A DNA stretch of 64,000 nucleotides from an uncultured Verrucomicrobia subdivision 3 bacterium (GCA_903884535.1 CAISEZ010000072.1:1-64000), one strand, 5' to 3'; counted from the first letter of the stretch, positions 22,772 through 33,060 are shown. Notes: a model not told the origin generated them from the letters alone. A program made the numbers and translations.

Positions 22772-24771
22772 GCGTAAACCGGCAGTTTTCGTCCGTTTTT
22801 CAAATACAACGGAATTTTTTCCAGCGGCGCGGCGGCGGTGATGGTTTGTCCGCCTTTGAATTTCTTTCCCGTCCATGCGTCGGCCCATGTCGCGCCGGCC
22901 GGCAAATAAACTTTTCGCTTCGTCACGCCGGAATTCAAAATGGGAGCGACGATCAAATCCGGGCCGAACAAAAATTGGTCGTCCACGTTTTGCGCGGTTT
23001 CGTCGTCAGGAAAATCGAAGAACAGCGGGCGCATCGGCGGCGTCCCTTTGGTGCTGGCGAGTTTCATTTGTGCCATGATGTAGGGACGCAACCGTTCGCG
23101 GAGGAAAAGCAATTCACGGATGATGCCGTAAGCCCTGTCACCGAAACTCCAGATTTCATTCGGCCCGCCACGCGTCGGGTCGCTGGTTTCGGGATGCGCC
23201 AGCGAGCTGTTGCGCCAGCCGTGCAACCGGAACAGCGGACAGAATACACCGTATTGAAACCAGCGCACGATGAGCTCCTGAAAATACGGCGTATCCACTT
23301 CGCCGCCAAAAAATCCACCGATGTCGGTCGTCCACCACGGAATGCCGCTCAAGCCGATGTTCAAGCCGGCACGAACTTGCTGCTGCAAATCTTCCCAAGT
23401 CGAATGAATGTCGCCCGACCAAATCGCCGCGCCAAAACGCTGGCTGCCGGCAAAGCCGGCGCGGCCAAGCGTGATGATCTCTTTTTCGCCCGCCGACTTC
23501 ATGCCTTCGTAAAACGCCCGCTGCTGCTGCATAGGATAAAGGCAGCCGACTTCAAGACCGTTGCCCGCGTGGTAACGGACATTGTCGTGATCGTAGTTCA
23601 CCATCTCCGGCTCAATGGCATCGAGCCAAAAAACTTTGATGCCATGCTTGAAATAATTTTCGCGCACCTTGCTCCACAAAAACTTCTGCGCGTCGGGATG
23701 CGTCGTGTCGAGCAGGCCGGAGATCACAGTCTGATTCGCGTTCGAGTCGGTGAACTTGATGAAGCTGTTCAAGCCGCGCTCGGTGCGGACAAGAAGATTT
23801 TTGCGCTCAAGCTCGGCAAAGTTTTCGCTGTCGGGATTCACCGTCGGCCAGACCGAGACCATGACTTTGATGCCGAGCGATTTCAATTCTTCAACCATCG
23901 CCTTCGGATTCGGCCAGCAGGTCGGATCAAACTTCCAGTCGCCCATCTTCGTCCAGTTGAAATAATCAATCACGATGACGGACATCGGCAGGCCGCGCCG
24001 CTTGTGTTCGCGCGCGACGGCGAGAAGTTCGTCCTGCATTTTGTAGCGCAGCTTGCATTGCCAGAAACCGGCGGCGAATTCCGGCAACACCGGCGCGTGG
24101 CCGGTCAAATCGGCGTAACGCTCCATGATGCCCGCATAGCCGTCGCCGGTGGTAACAACGTAATCAATCAGCCGCGACGAGTCGGCGACCCAACGCGTCT
24201 GCGTGCGACCTAGTTCAACGCGACCCATTCCGGGATTGTGCCAGAGCAGTCCGTAGCCGCGGCTGGACACCAGAAAAGGTATTGAAATCTGCGAGTTGCG
24301 ATGCGTGAGTTCAAAGATGCAACCCTTTTGATCCAGCAAGCCATGCCGCCGCTGGCCAAGTCCGTAGATGCGTTCATCGTCAAACGCCGTAAAACTCGCC
24401 TCGCAACGTGACAAATCGCCGCCAACGGATTTGAATGTGCGCGACGGCGGATAATTGGTGCGCGCGAAAATTTCTTCGCACAATGGTTCGGCGCTGCCGG
24501 TTTTGAAAAAGCGAACGCGGCCGGATTTGCCATCCACGGTCGCGGAGAGTTTGCCATTCGTGAGCGTGGCGAAGTCGGCGGCGATTTTTATTTTCGCCGC
24601 AGCTTTCTTTGGCGGCAGCAGACTCCAATCGCGCAAAGGCATTTCGGCGAGCGTGGTGGCACGGACGCGAATGGAATCTTTGCCCCACGGTTCGACCCAG
24701 AGAATCTGTTCCTTGAAACGCCAGACAAGGCGGATGCCAGCGACCTCAAACATGGGATGATTATTGTTCAC
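22768..24771 (-). CDS. GH31 alpha-glucosidase/alpha-xylosidase-like glycoside hydrolase
   Basis: A 667-residue GH31 enzyme without signal peptide, so probably cytoplasmic. The nucleophile lies in KVFWLDAIEPEM and the acid/base Asp in AIWSGDIHSTW; RAGLNIGLSGIPWWTTDIGGF is the family core after it. The last region (PLFFDFPDDE, then FLFGPDLIVAPIL) is the standard C-terminal part of the barrel. The start is a GTG overlapping the stop of the oxidoreductase gene (GTGA, 24768-24771); an ATG at 24753 is the alternative. Substrate (xylose, glucose or galactose side chain) is not decided. Confidence 0.9.
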   Translation of the reverse strand: MNNNHPMFEVAGIRLVWRFKEQILWVEPWGKDSIRVRATTLAEMPLRDWSLLPPKKAAAKIKIAADFATLTNGKLSATVDGKSGRVRFFKTGSAEPLCEEIFARTNYPPSRTFKSVGGDLSRCEASFTAFDDERIYGLGQRRHGLLDQKGCIFELTHRNSQISIPFLVSSRGYGLLWHNPGMGRVELGRTQTRWVADSSRLIDYVVTTGDGYAGIMERYADLTGHAPVLPEFAAGFWQCKLRYKMQDELLAVAREHKRRGLPMSVIVIDYFNWTKMGDWKFDPTCWPNPKAMVEELKSLGIKVMVSVWPTVNPDSENFAELERKNLLVRTERGLNSFIKFTDSNANQTVISGLLDTTHPDAQKFLWSKVRENYFKHGIKVFWLDAIEPEMVNYDHDNVRYHAGNGLEVGCLYPMQQQRAFYEGMKSAGEKEIITLGRAGFAGSQRFGAAIWSGDIHSTWEDLQQQVRAGLNIGLSGIPWWTTDIGGFFGGEVDTPYFQELIVRWFQYGVFCPLFRLHGWRNSSLAHPETSDPTRGGPNEIWSFGDRAYGIIRELLFLRERLRPYIMAQMKLASTKGTPPMRPLFFDFPDDETAQNVDDQFLFGPDLIVAPILNSGVTKRKVYLPAGATWADAWTGKKFKGGQTITAAAPLEKIPLYLKNGRKLPVYA

Positions 24772-25871
24772 GGATGACCGGCATTGAATAACTCATCGAG
24801 CCCATACTTTGCGAGAACTTCTTTAAGTTTTACCGGCAGTCCTTTTGCGCACGATTCCTCCATCGCTTCGAGCAAGGCGATGGTGACGATGCCTTCGCGC
24901 ACGTCGGGTCGCGGCGTTTGGCCGGTGCCAATGCAGTGGGCAAAATATTCGATGTAATTCTGATATTCGCCGGCATGATGCGAATGGCCGCCAAAGCGGA
25001 AATAATGATCCTCCTCGCCCTCGAAACGCTCGATGACGGACTGCTTGCCCAGCTTCCACGAATAACGCAACTCGTGGTAGTCCGCCTGGCTCGCGCCGTT
25101 CGCGCAGCGGAGAATACACGTCATGCCGCTGTCGCGTTGCGCCGGAACGGTCGGACAGGAATAGCAACCGCTGACACGCGCGATTTTTCCGGAGACGGAT
25201 TTGAGAATGAAATGGAACGTGTCGTCGTTTTTCAGCCCGCCGGCACGGCCATTCTCACTCAATGACGAGTAGCCCATGACTTCGGCGATGTCGGGCAGAT
25301 ACCATCGCGCCAGATCCGCCGGATGACTCAAGCCACCATAAAGCCATTTGAATGCAGCCTGTTTCGCCCACGGCTTTTCCAGAAACCAACGATGATCGGC
25401 ATGATACGCGGCCTCGATCGTGTTCAGTTCGCCAAACACGCCGGTTTGAAAATGTTCACGCTGACGGTTGAACGGCGCGAAAAACCGCGTGCTCTGGCCA
25501 ACAAACACCTGCCGACCGCTTTTCTGTTGCGCCACGAGAACATCTTTGGCCCGCGACAAATCATTTAAAAATGGCTTGGTGCAGATAACATGCTTGCCGG
25601 CGTGAAGCGATTTGATGATGTGCTCGGCATGGAGATGATCGGGCGTGTAGATACCGACGGCATCCACCGCTGGATTTGCTAGCAGTTCGTCGAGCGAAGT
25701 CGTGAAGCGATCCGGTGAAACCGCAAATTCGCGGCAGCGCTCGGCGCCCAGCGCGGCATTGATATCACACAACTGCACGACCTCCCACAATTCACTTTGC
25801 ACGCCGGCGGAAATGATGCTGCGGCCCTCGCCCAAGCCAAGCACGCCCAGTCCAAGTTTTTTGGTATTCAT
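24768..25871 (-). CDS. Gfo/Idh/MocA-family oxidoreductase
   Basis: A 367-residue NAD(P)-dependent oxidoreductase of sugar or sugar-derived substrates. The Rossmann start LGLGVLGLGEGR and the loop CTKPFLND (family EKP replaced by TKP) are seen; the C-terminal alpha/beta domain follows from about 130. No signal peptide. The ATG at 25871 is used because the upstream in-frame candidate is only a TTG. The loss of the usual Glu in the EKP motif suggests altered chemistry, but the Lys is kept. Confidence 0.85.
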   Translation of the reverse strand: MNTKKLGLGVLGLGEGRSIISAGVQSELWEVVQLCDINAALGAERCREFAVSPDRFTTSLDELLANPAVDAVGIYTPDHLHAEHIIKSLHAGKHVICTKPFLNDLSRAKDVLVAQQKSGRQVFVGQSTRFFAPFNRQREHFQTGVFGELNTIEAAYHADHRWFLEKPWAKQAAFKWLYGGLSHPADLARWYLPDIAEVMGYSSLSENGRAGGLKNDDTFHFILKSVSGKIARVSGCYSCPTVPAQRDSGMTCILRCANGASQADYHELRYSWKLGKQSVIERFEGEEDHYFRFGGHSHHAGEYQNYIEYFAHCIGTGQTPRPDVREGIVTIALLEAMEESCAKGLPVKLKEVLAKYGLDELFNAGHP

Positions 25872-25904
25872 CGGCGCGCTGTGGATCAAACGAAAAATAT
25901 TTAC

Positions 25905-26717
25905 TTACTTTTTATCGGCAGGGAACGGGCCGAATTTTTCGGCCGTGTCGCCCGCGTGATCGTAAATATTTTTCCCGCCCTGCAAAAACGGCGTGGCCAT
26001 CGCCCACGGTTTACCGTCAGGCCGATGAATCGGCGCGCCGCTGTATTGCGGGAGATAAATCCGGCGCATGCGGTCCGTCCTGTTCGGTCCGCTGCGGTGA
26101 AACATATAGCTGTCAAACGCCACGATGCTGCCAGCCGGCACGATGAGCGGATCGCCGGGATCAGGCCCAGTGTAGCCGATCAGGTCGTTCGTGCCCTCTT
26201 CCTTGTGATGATCAATAATCTTGTCCTTCGTGCCGGCGCGCGAGTGCGGCAAGATATAAACCGTGCCATTCTCCTCGTTCACCGCGTCGAGCGTGCACCA
26301 GCAGGTGACGTAAGGTTTATGATTGGTTGCCGGGTCATACCATTTCACGTAGCCGCTGTCCTGATGCCACGAAAATTTCATGCCCTGCTCCGCGCCTTTC
26401 ACGACCCATTGCTCGTGAAACAACTGCGCGTCCGGCCCAACGGTGGCTTCGGCGACTATTGCCATGAGGTCGCTGAAAATAAATTGCCACAGACGATTGC
26501 TCAACCGGTAGCGGTTATTGATGAAATAGCGTTTGCCGCGATGACTGATGCCTTCGGTCTGCACGCCCTTGGCGTCCATAATGGAATCGTAGTAGCCGAG
26601 GTAGTAGGAACATTCCTCGCGCAACATTTCGAGCATGGCGGGCGGAATAACGGCGGGCAAAATCATATAGCCCTCATTTTTGTAAAGGTTGCGTTGAGCT
26701 TGCGTAATGGTGATCAT
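25905..26717 (-). CDS. Phytanoyl-CoA dioxygenase (PhyH)-family protein
   Basis: A 270-residue Fe(II)/2-oxoglutarate-dependent oxygenase-like protein. The iron site HxD is visible in FSWHQDSGYVKWYD, and the distal His lies in DSYMFHRSGPNRTDRMRR, whose Arg binds oxoglutarate. The substrate is unknown. Planctomycetes and Verrucomicrobia carry many such paralogues in sugar-related loci. It diverges from the AraC-type regulator with a 73-base shared promoter region and leads the oxidoreductase-GH31 unit. Confidence 0.85.
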   Translation of the reverse strand: MITITQAQRNLYKNEGYMILPAVIPPAMLEMLREECSYYLGYYDSIMDAKGVQTEGISHRGKRYFINNRYRLSNRLWQFIFSDLMAIVAEATVGPDAQLFHEQWVVKGAEQGMKFSWHQDSGYVKWYDPATNHKPYVTCWCTLDAVNEENGTVYILPHSRAGTKDKIIDHHKEEGTNDLIGYTGPDPGDPLIVPAGSIVAFDSYMFHRSGPNRTDRMRRIYLPQYSGAPIHRPDGKPWAMATPFLQGGKNIYDHAGDTAEKFGPFPADKK

Positions 26718-26790
26718 GGAGAAAGCTTCGCAAAAAAAGTCCAATCCATCTTCTCATTATGCCGTCGACTTGTTATCATTTTTTGTCGCC

Positions 26791-27609
26791 ATGCGCCAGC
26801 ACCTCAAACTACCCGCCGCCTTGGACGGTAATCTCTGGCATTACCAGCACCACGAGCGCGCCAACGCGATGCATCATCACGCGGAACTGGAGTTCAACCT
26901 CGTCACCCAAGGACGCGGCCTTTACCTGCTCGCCAACCGCAAATATCGAATCCGGCGCGGCGATCTGCTCTGGCTCTTTCCCGCTCAGGAACACGTCCTC
27001 ATCGAACAGTCGGCCGATTTTGAAATGTGGATCGGCGTCGCCAAACCGGCGACGGTGCGGCGGACCGCCACGGACGCCGGCGCAACCGTATTGTGGGCGG
27101 CAAATCCTCCGGGAGAATATTGCCGCCGGCTTTCTCAACCTGCGCTCGCCCAACTTGAATCATTGCTCACCGCCGTCGCCGCCGCGCGCGAACAGCCCGG
27201 CTTTTTCAACGCCGGACTCGGCTACGCGCTGCTGGCCGCGTGGCATCATTTTGAACATGCCGCCGATGTCCCGGTTGACGATGTCCATCCGGCGGTCGAA
27301 AAAGCCGCGCGGCTCATCCGCAACGAAAGCAGCCCGTTAGGATTGGACGAACTCGCCACACGTTCCGGCTTGAGCGCGCCGCGCCTGAGCCGCTTGTTCA
27401 AGCAGCAGACGGGCATTGCGATGGTCGATTTCCGCAACCGCCAGCGCGTGGAAAAGTTTCTCGCGCTCTATCGCACCGGCCAGCGGATGACGATGCTGGA
27501 CGCCGCGCTCGCCGCCGGTTTCGGCAGCTACCCGCAGTTCCATCGCGTGTTCAAGCGGGTCACGGGCAACTCGCCGCGAAGCTATCGAATGAAAAGTTCT
27601 GAAGCTTAA
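26791..27609 (+). CDS. AraC-family transcriptional regulator
   Basis: A 272-residue regulator. The N-terminal cupin sensor (HHHAELEFNLVTQGRGLYLL, residues about 24-110) probably binds a sugar. The C-terminal AraC domain has two helix-turn-helix units (LDELATRSGLSAPRLSRLFKQ and MTMLDAALAAGFGSYPQFHRVFKRVTG). The ATG at 26791 starts right before the cupin; an ATG at 26707 would overlap the divergent PhyH gene and add a non-conserved leader. Its position between the two halves of the locus makes it the likely local regulator. Confidence 0.88.
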   Translation: MRQHLKLPAALDGNLWHYQHHERANAMHHHAELEFNLVTQGRGLYLLANRKYRIRRGDLLWLFPAQEHVLIEQSADFEMWIGVAKPATVRRTATDAGATVLWAANPPGEYCRRLSQPALAQLESLLTAVAAAREQPGFFNAGLGYALLAAWHHFEHAADVPVDDVHPAVEKAARLIRNESSPLGLDELATRSGLSAPRLSRLFKQQTGIAMVDFRNRQRVEKFLALYRTGQRMTMLDAALAAGFGSYPQFHRVFKRVTGNSPRSYRMKSSEA

Positions 27610-27611
27610 TC

Positions 27612-27672
27612 AACCACGAAATGCACGAAGTAAAGACCGGCAATCCGCAAAAAATTTGTGTGTTTCGTGGTT
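27612..27672. repeat. Heptamer-like palindrome between araC-type and isomerase genes
   Basis: AACCACGAAATGCACGAAG at 27612-27630 is matched in reverse by TTTGTGTGTTTCGTGGTT at 27655-27672, with a 10-base perfect outer part (AACCACGAAA). It lies between convergent genes and may serve as a two-way terminator; its 7-base spacing resembles the other heptamer elements. Confidence 0.6.
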
Positions 27673-27689
27673 CAATTCTACCAGCGCGG

Positions 27690-28526
27690 TTAGGCCACCA
27701 GCTTCTTCCACAACTTTTCAATTTCGCCGCGCAGGATTTTTTTGTCCTCCCAGCTATCGGGAAACGTCGAGAGACAATAGCCGCCCATGACCGGACCCAG
27801 TTCGGGACAGATAAAAATTTCGCGTTCGGTATGGCGATTGCCATCAAGCCAGCATTGCAGCAAGGCTTCTGCAAACGGCAGCCACTCGTGAAATTCCCGG
27901 GTGAGATGGCCGCGCCCGTCGGTGATCGGAATTTGGACGTGATGGCCATTGAACGGACGGAAGTGAAATTGCTGCGCGTGCTGGATCAAGTCAGGCCGGA
28001 CGAGCAGTCGGTTGGCGAAATTTTCCGGCACGAGATGTTTGACCACGGCAAAATGTGAGAAGTCCACCGAGAGCGTCAGCAATTCGCCGGTTGCTTTTTG
28101 ATACGCATCGCAGAGTGCATAATGCTTCTCCGGCGTCTCGGTGCAGGTGCCGCGATGCGTCTCAATGCCGGGAATGACCCCAATCCGTTTGCCCTCACCA
28201 TTCAAGGCCAGCGCCAGCTCAAGCGCGGCGGGCGTCAGCACGTTGTCGGCAGCCAGCTGAACATTGACGTGGACGGCACCGCAATCTTTTTGCTCCTGCA
28301 ACAACCGCGGAAAATCCGCCGCGTTGCCCGAGGCCATGCCGCCGATAAAAATCAACCCATGTTTCTCGCAACTGGCCAGCAACTCCGGGCTACCGCCCCA
28401 GCAAACACCGTCAAATCCGGCGTCCTTGAACGCGCGCAATTTTTCGTCGAGCGACCACGGATGCTCCAGGAGCGTCCACAGATTGGCGATGTGACGCAGA
28501 ATCGGTTTGCCACCGGATTTCTTCAT
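27690..28526 (-). CDS. Xylose isomerase-like TIM-barrel sugar isomerase/epimerase
   Basis: A 278-residue AP_endonuc_2-type TIM barrel. It includes LRAFKDAGFDGVCWGG near 40, GIETHRGTCTETPE (metal-ligand Glu/His), LSVDFSHFAV and a C-terminal ICPELGPVMGGYCL. No signal peptide. It follows the SDR gene by two bases. Likely isomerises or epimerises a keto sugar in the uronate/rhamnose branch; the specific reaction is not known. Confidence 0.75.
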   Translation of the reverse strand: MKKSGGKPILRHIANLWTLLEHPWSLDEKLRAFKDAGFDGVCWGGSPELLASCEKHGLIFIGGMASGNAADFPRLLQEQKDCGAVHVNVQLAADNVLTPAALELALALNGEGKRIGVIPGIETHRGTCTETPEKHYALCDAYQKATGELLTLSVDFSHFAVVKHLVPENFANRLLVRPDLIQHAQQFHFRPFNGHHVQIPITDGRGHLTREFHEWLPFAEALLQCWLDGNRHTEREIFICPELGPVMGGYCLSTFPDSWEDKKILRGEIEKLWKKLVA

Positions 28527-28528
28527 GG

Positions 28529-29302
28529 TCAAAAACCAATCGCCGCGCCGCCGTCCACCGGCAACACCACGCCGGTGACGAATTTTGCCGCTGGGCTGCA
28601 CAGATAAACCGCCGCCCAACCAATGTCGTCCGGTTCGCCAAATTTATTCAGCGGTGTGCGGCTAAGGATTTTCGCTTTCCGGGCCGCGTCGCCGCTCAAT
28701 GCTTTGTCCAGCATGGCCGACGCGATCCAGCCCGGCGCGATGGCGTTGACGCGCACACCGTGCTGTCCCCATTCCGTCGCCAGCGAGCGCACCATGCCGA
28801 CGTAAGCGGACTTCGCCGCCGAATATGCGACCACCAGCGGAATGCCCATCAAGGATGCCATCGAAGCCGTAAAAAGAATGCTGCCCGATTTACGTTCGAT
28901 CATTCGCCGACCAGCTTCGCGTGTGAGCGCAAACGCGCCAAAGACGTGCGTCTGAATGACGGCGGCAAATTCAACGTCGGTGGTTTCGGTCGTCGGCTTT
29001 TTGAGATGCACGCCGGCGTTGTTGATTAAAATTGAAATCGGCCCGGCAAGCTTCTCGGCCTGGTCCACCAACGCGGGTGCGGTTTCAAGTTTGGTCACGT
29101 CGCCACCCAGAGCAAACGCACCTTTGCCCAACGCCGCGCAGGCGTTTTTCAGTTCGTCCTTTCGCCGGCCGACCAAAACTACTTTTGCGCCCGACGCAAC
29201 GAGGCAGCGCGCCATGCCAAGGCCGAGGCCAGTTCCGCCGCCGGTGATGAGCGCGGTCTGGCCGGTGAGATCGAAGGCGGAATTTACTTTTGGTTTGTTC
29301 AT
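28529..29302 (-). CDS. SDR-family sugar (acid) dehydrogenase
   Basis: A 257-residue classical short-chain dehydrogenase. Cofactor motif [10 protein letters not shown] near 20, NNAG near 98, and catalytic Ser with YSAAK near 160. Closest by look to gluconate 5-dehydrogenase, KduD-like or L-rhamnose/L-fucose dehydrogenases. It overlaps the UxaA C-terminal gene (ATGA, 29299-29302). In this context it probably oxidises a sugar or reduces a diketo-uronate; both are plausible. Confidence 0.85.
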   Translation of the reverse strand: MNKPKVNSAFDLTGQTALITGGGTGLGLGMARCLVASGAKVVLVGRRKDELKNACAALGKGAFALGGDVTKLETAPALVDQAEKLAGPISILINNAGVHLKKPTTETTDVEFAAVIQTHVFGAFALTREAGRRMIERKSGSILFTASMASLMGIPLVVAYSAAKSAYVGMVRSLATEWGQHGVRVNAIAPGWIASAMLDKALSGDAARKAKILSRTPLNKFGEPDDIGWAAVYLCSPAAKFVTGVVLPVDGGAAIGF

Positions 29303-30516
29303 GCTCGGCAGCCGGCGGCAAGCGAAGGCGTTTCCTGATGTTTATACATAATAAAATATTCGCGATGGCCGAGCGCTTCGGGCTTGCTCGGTTCACCACC
29401 CGCAACTCGGAGAATCAAGTCCGCCAGTTCGCGGCCGGCCTGCGGCAAGGTTAATTTACCGTTAAGCACGCGGCCCGCGTCAAAATCCATGTCTTCCTCC
29501 ATCGCGCGGAACGTCGCGCTGTTGCCGGTGATTTTGATCAACGGAGCGACCGGGCTGCCGATGACGCTGCCGCGGCCGGTGACGAACAACACGATTTGCG
29601 AACCAGCGCTGATCAAATCCATCAGTCCTTCGGTGTCGTTCGGGTTCGTGTAACCAAACTGCATGAAATGTTCGTCCGGCACGCTGTCGAGAATCCACAG
29701 GCCCGGCCCGCGCGGCTGCTCGGCCACTCGAATCACCCCTTGAATCGGGCGCGTGCCAGATTTTGCAAATGCTCCCAGACTTTTTTCCTCGATGGTCGTT
29801 AAGCCGCCTGCAAAGTTTCCCGGCGACACGGACCATTGCCGGACGGAACGGCAGTAGCGCTCCGCCTTGTCGTAGGCGGCGGCGAGCTGTTGTTTCGCGT
29901 CTAGGCTTGCCGCACGCGCCAGCATGTGTTCGCGCAAACCAATCATCTCCACGGTCTCCTCAAAAATTGCGCGACCGCCCGCGTCCACCAGCAAATCAAA
30001 AAACGCGCCGACTGCCGGATTGCCAGCCAGACCGGAAGTTCCATCCGATCCGCCGCACTCGCAGCCGACGGTCAGGTCGGCCAGCTTCATCGGCACGCGC
30101 GGCGTTTCGTTGCGAACTTGTTCGCGAAGCCGGGCGACAATTTCTTTTCCCTTGGCAACGGAAGTGCGCGTGCCGCCGGCTTGCTGGATGAAAAACCATT
30201 CGGCGGGCCGGCCCGAAGCGCGCACCGCATCAGCGATTTTTCCCGGCTGAGTGTATTCGCAGCCGAGACCGACCGACAATACTGCGCCGACATTCGGGTG
30301 CCGCGCGAGCGCGAGCATCAGCCGGATGGCGTAGGCGTTGTCGTAGCAGCCGGGAAAACCGATGACGTGCGTGTCTTCCTCGCCATTGGCGATGGCGTAG
30401 GAAACGTGCTGCGCACACTCGACGGTGTAAATGACGAGCACAAGATTGCGGATTCCTTTGCGACCGTCGGGCCGCAAAAATCCTGACCACGAATTTGAGA
30501 AAAGCGCGTCAGACAT
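29299..30516 (-). CDS. UxaA-family dehydratase, large (C-terminal) subunit
   Basis: A 405-residue protein matching the C-terminal catalytic part of altronate/galactarate dehydratase (UxaA/GarD). [10 protein letters not shown] near the start, [12 protein letters not shown] and [19 protein letters not shown] (Fe-binding Cys) are family segments; [12 protein letters not shown] is near the end. It lacks the small SAF-type N-terminal domain, which is encoded by the next gene upstream (8-base overlap). The split form is known in other UxaA-like enzymes. It would dehydrate an aldonate/uronate-derived acid. Confidence 0.85.
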   Translation of the reverse strand: MSDALFSNSWSGFLRPDGRKGIRNLVLVIYTVECAQHVSYAIANGEEDTHVIGFPGCYDNAYAIRLMLALARHPNVGAVLSVGLGCEYTQPGKIADAVRASGRPAEWFFIQQAGGTRTSVAKGKEIVARLREQVRNETPRVPMKLADLTVGCECGGSDGTSGLAGNPAVGAFFDLLVDAGGRAIFEETVEMIGLREHMLARAASLDAKQQLAAAYDKAERYCRSVRQWSVSPGNFAGGLTTIEEKSLGAFAKSGTRPIQGVIRVAEQPRGPGLWILDSVPDEHFMQFGYTNPNDTEGLMDLISAGSQIVLFVTGRGSVIGSPVAPLIKITGNSATFRAMEEDMDFDAGRVLNGKLTLPQAGRELADLILRVAGGEPSKPEALGHREYFIMYKHQETPSLAAGCRA

Positions 30517-30841
30517 AAGCCGAAGCGGTGTCAGTCGGGGCACCGGAATGAAGGTCGAGCGTGCCGGAACGGTCGTCCAAATCGCTGGCGAGATTGTGCA
30601 AGTGAACCCACGCGCCGCGAGTGATGGGCTTCGTCGCGTACCCGATGCGGACACCGAATTTCACCACCGCTTCATTCGCCGCAATGTCGCCTAGCGCAAC
30701 TTTGTGGCCACGCGCGATTTTTTCCGTCGCGATTATTACTCCACGGTTCGCGCCGATGAGTTCAATCGTGCCGTCCGGCGAATCGTCAATCAGTGTGGCG
30801 ACGTTGTCTTGCGGCTGGATTTGAAATGCGCGCGGCTTCAT
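30509..30841 (-). CDS. UxaA-family dehydratase, small SAF-domain subunit
   Basis: A 110-residue SAF-type domain equivalent to the N-terminus of UxaA ([25 protein letters not shown], then [18 protein letters not shown]). The N-terminal Met at 30841 overlaps the stop of the enolase-superfamily gene (ATGA). It presumably pairs with the large subunit encoded next and helps bind the substrate. Confidence 0.8.
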   Translation of the reverse strand: MKPRAFQIQPQDNVATLIDDSPDGTIELIGANRGVIIATEKIARGHKVALGDIAANEAVVKFGVRIGYATKPITRGAWVHLHNLASDLDDRSGTLDLHSGAPTDTASAYV

Positions 30842-31959
30842 TTTACTTTCGTGATTTTGTGTTCGACGCACGTATTGTCAATTGCGTTCCAATCCAGTTC
30901 CACGCCAATGCCCGGCTTTTTCGGGACATGCGCGATGCCATTTTTATCAATCGGATATTTTTCCTTCATCGGAAAACGGAACGGTTCTTCTGGGATGAGT
31001 AACTCGAAGTATTCGCAATTCTTGATGGCGCAACTGACGTGCAAATTCGCCATGTCCATGAAGCCCATCGTCGTGCAGTGGATTTCGCAGCGCATCCCAT
31101 GCGCCTCGGCGAGATGCGCGATCTTCAGCGTGCCGGTGACGCCCGCCTTCCACGAGACGTCAGCGCGCACAATGTCCACGGCGTTGAACGCAATGGCTTG
31201 CGCCACGCCCCATGGCCCGCCGCGCGAGGTTTCCGTGCCGGCGATGGGAATGTCCAGCGCGGCACAAAGCTTGGCGTATTTCGCGAGCTCGAAATCACGG
31301 AACGGTTCTTCAAACCAATGGTAATTTAATTTTTCCAAATCACGCCCGACGCGGATAGCTTCTTCGAGCGAATAGTCCGCGACCGGATCAGTCATCAACA
31401 CATAGTCAGGTCCGGCAGCTTTGCGCAGCGCTCGGTGAATTTCCATGTCCTTGCGCCAGGGGCCGGGCGGATGCGCTTTGTAGGCAGTAAATCCGCGCTT
31501 TTTGTAGCCGCGCAGTTGCTTCACATAATCTTCGGTCTTCGTCAGAAAGAGACTGCTGGCATACGTCGGCAGGCTCGTGCGGCACGCGCCGATGAATTGA
31601 TACAGCGGCAAACCGGCGGCTTGCGCGGCGATGTCCCACAGCGCGACGTCCACCGGACCGGGCAAGTAAACAGGAAAGAAAGTTAAATGCCGGTCAATTG
31701 TCCACAGTTCGTGCCAGATGGCTTCGCGTTCCGTCGGCGAACGCCCCATGACGACCGGCGCGATGGTCTCGTGCAGGTAAGCCTGTGTGACCAGACTGGA
31801 ACGCGCCGCGAGCGCGGTGGCGTGACCGGTGAGTCCGGTGTCCGTGGTCAATCGCAGCACGACCACGTCCCAATTCATCGGGCTGCGACCGGTGCGTGAG
31901 GAATCGAACAAAGATTCTTGCCGCTGACAACGCCAGGTTTCGAACGTGGTAATTTTCAT
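30838..31959 (-). CDS. Enolase-superfamily sugar-acid dehydratase 1
   Basis: A 373-residue mandelate racemase/muconate lactonizing-type protein. Metal ligands in MTDPVAD, WFEEPF and GTETSRGG, and the catalytic region TAYKAHPPG, where the usual KxK motif is replaced by KxH. A late His-rich segment (IHCTTMGFMDM) supplies the second base. The altered KxH suggests a subgroup with its own substrate, such as L-rhamnonate, L-fuconate or galactonate. Eight bases separate it from the next, paralogous gene. Confidence 0.82.
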   Translation of the reverse strand: MKITTFETWRCQRQESLFDSSRTGRSPMNWDVVVLRLTTDTGLTGHATALAARSSLVTQAYLHETIAPVVMGRSPTEREAIWHELWTIDRHLTFFPVYLPGPVDVALWDIAAQAAGLPLYQFIGACRTSLPTYASSLFLTKTEDYVKQLRGYKKRGFTAYKAHPPGPWRKDMEIHRALRKAAGPDYVLMTDPVADYSLEEAIRVGRDLEKLNYHWFEEPFRDFELAKYAKLCAALDIPIAGTETSRGGPWGVAQAIAFNAVDIVRADVSWKAGVTGTLKIAHLAEAHGMRCEIHCTTMGFMDMANLHVSCAIKNCEYFELLIPEEPFRFPMKEKYPIDKNGIAHVPKKPGIGVELDWNAIDNTCVEHKITKVK

Positions 31960-31966
31960 GCGTAAA

Positions 31967-33055
31967 TTATTTTTTGAACGTCGCGAGTTCCTTCAAGCCA
32001 TCGTCCTTGAAACTAAAACCCCAGCCTGCGCCGTCGTTTGGATACGCGAAGCCATCTTCCATGCGAATCGGATGGGTGATGAGGTCGTCCACCCAATCGA
32101 ACGATTCCGCGCCATAGGCATTTGGCACGGTCATCAGAAGCGGCACATCGTATTCCTTGTAGTAGTGCGGCAAGACAGGAATGTGGTTCGCCTGCGCCAT
32201 CGCCGCCGAAGCGCGCCACGCCTCGACACTGCCAAGCCGCAGCAAATCCGGCTGCCACAAATCAATCGCGTCGCGGCGTGTCAGTTCACGCAGCGTGACG
32301 GTGTCAAACTCGCGTTCGCCGGTGGCGATGGACATGCCGGCTTGCCGGCGGAGTTGCGCGTAACCGTCGTAGTCGGTGCGGTTCAGCGGTTCTTCAAACC
32401 AGGTGATTTGTAGCGGCTGCGCGGCGCGGGCCAGTTCGAGCGCGGCGGGCAGAATCATGCCCTGATTCGCGTCCATCATCACGCGGACATGCGGGCCGAC
32501 GGCTTCGCGGACTTTGGTGAGGCGTTCGACGTCGCGCTGAATTTCCGGCGAGCCGACTTTGACTTTCACCGAGCGAAAACCGCGTTTGACGTAGCGCGTG
32601 ACCTCGTCGAGTAACTCAGCATTTGAATATGATAGCCAGCCACCGCTGCCGTAGAGCGGCACGCGGTGGTGATAGGTTCCAAACATTTTCCAGACCGGCA
32701 CACCAAGGGTTTTAGCCAAGGCATCCCACATGGCGATGTTCACCGAGCCAGCGGCCCAGCGATGCAGGCCGACGTTGCCAAAATATTCGCTCTCCTTTTC
32801 GTGATGCGCGAGCAGTTCGCCGGTGGCGCTGACCTCGCGACCCAGCGCCATCGGCGCGATGTCCTTGAGCGCGCCAAGAATCGCTTCGGGCGAATAATGA
32901 AACGCCAGCAAATGGCCATCGCCCGTCACACCGCTATCGAGTTCGATGCGCGTGACGAGGAAGGCAATCTCCGGAATCTGGTGCGTGCTGTCCGCGATGG
33001 GCTGCGACAGTTTGGAAACCGCCTTGAAGAACGAAATGGTTTTAATCTTCGGCAT
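31967..33055 (-). CDS. Enolase-superfamily sugar-acid dehydratase 2
   Basis: A 362-residue second enolase-superfamily member with the canonical KVKVG (KxK base) near 160, metal ligands in MMDANQG, WFEEPL and TGERE, and His in LPHYYKEYD. It shows low similarity to dehydratase 1, so the two probably act on different sugar acids. It follows the RraA-like gene by five bases. Confidence 0.85.
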   Translation of the reverse strand: MPKIKTISFFKAVSKLSQPIADSTHQIPEIAFLVTRIELDSGVTGDGHLLAFHYSPEAILGALKDIAPMALGREVSATGELLAHHEKESEYFGNVGLHRWAAGSVNIAMWDALAKTLGVPVWKMFGTYHHRVPLYGSGGWLSYSNAELLDEVTRYVKRGFRSVKVKVGSPEIQRDVERLTKVREAVGPHVRVMMDANQGMILPAALELARAAQPLQITWFEEPLNRTDYDGYAQLRRQAGMSIATGEREFDTVTLRELTRRDAIDLWQPDLLRLGSVEAWRASAAMAQANHIPVLPHYYKEYDVPLLMTVPNAYGAESFDWVDDLITHPIRMEDGFAYPNDGAGWGFSFKDDGLKELATFKK

Positions 33056-33060
33056 GGACC

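Noticed and set aside
22183-24213. A 676-codon open frame on the plus strand opposite GH31 and the GPH transporter
   Set aside because: Antisense shadow of two clear genes in G+C-rich DNA; no motif and Arg/Gln/His-rich.
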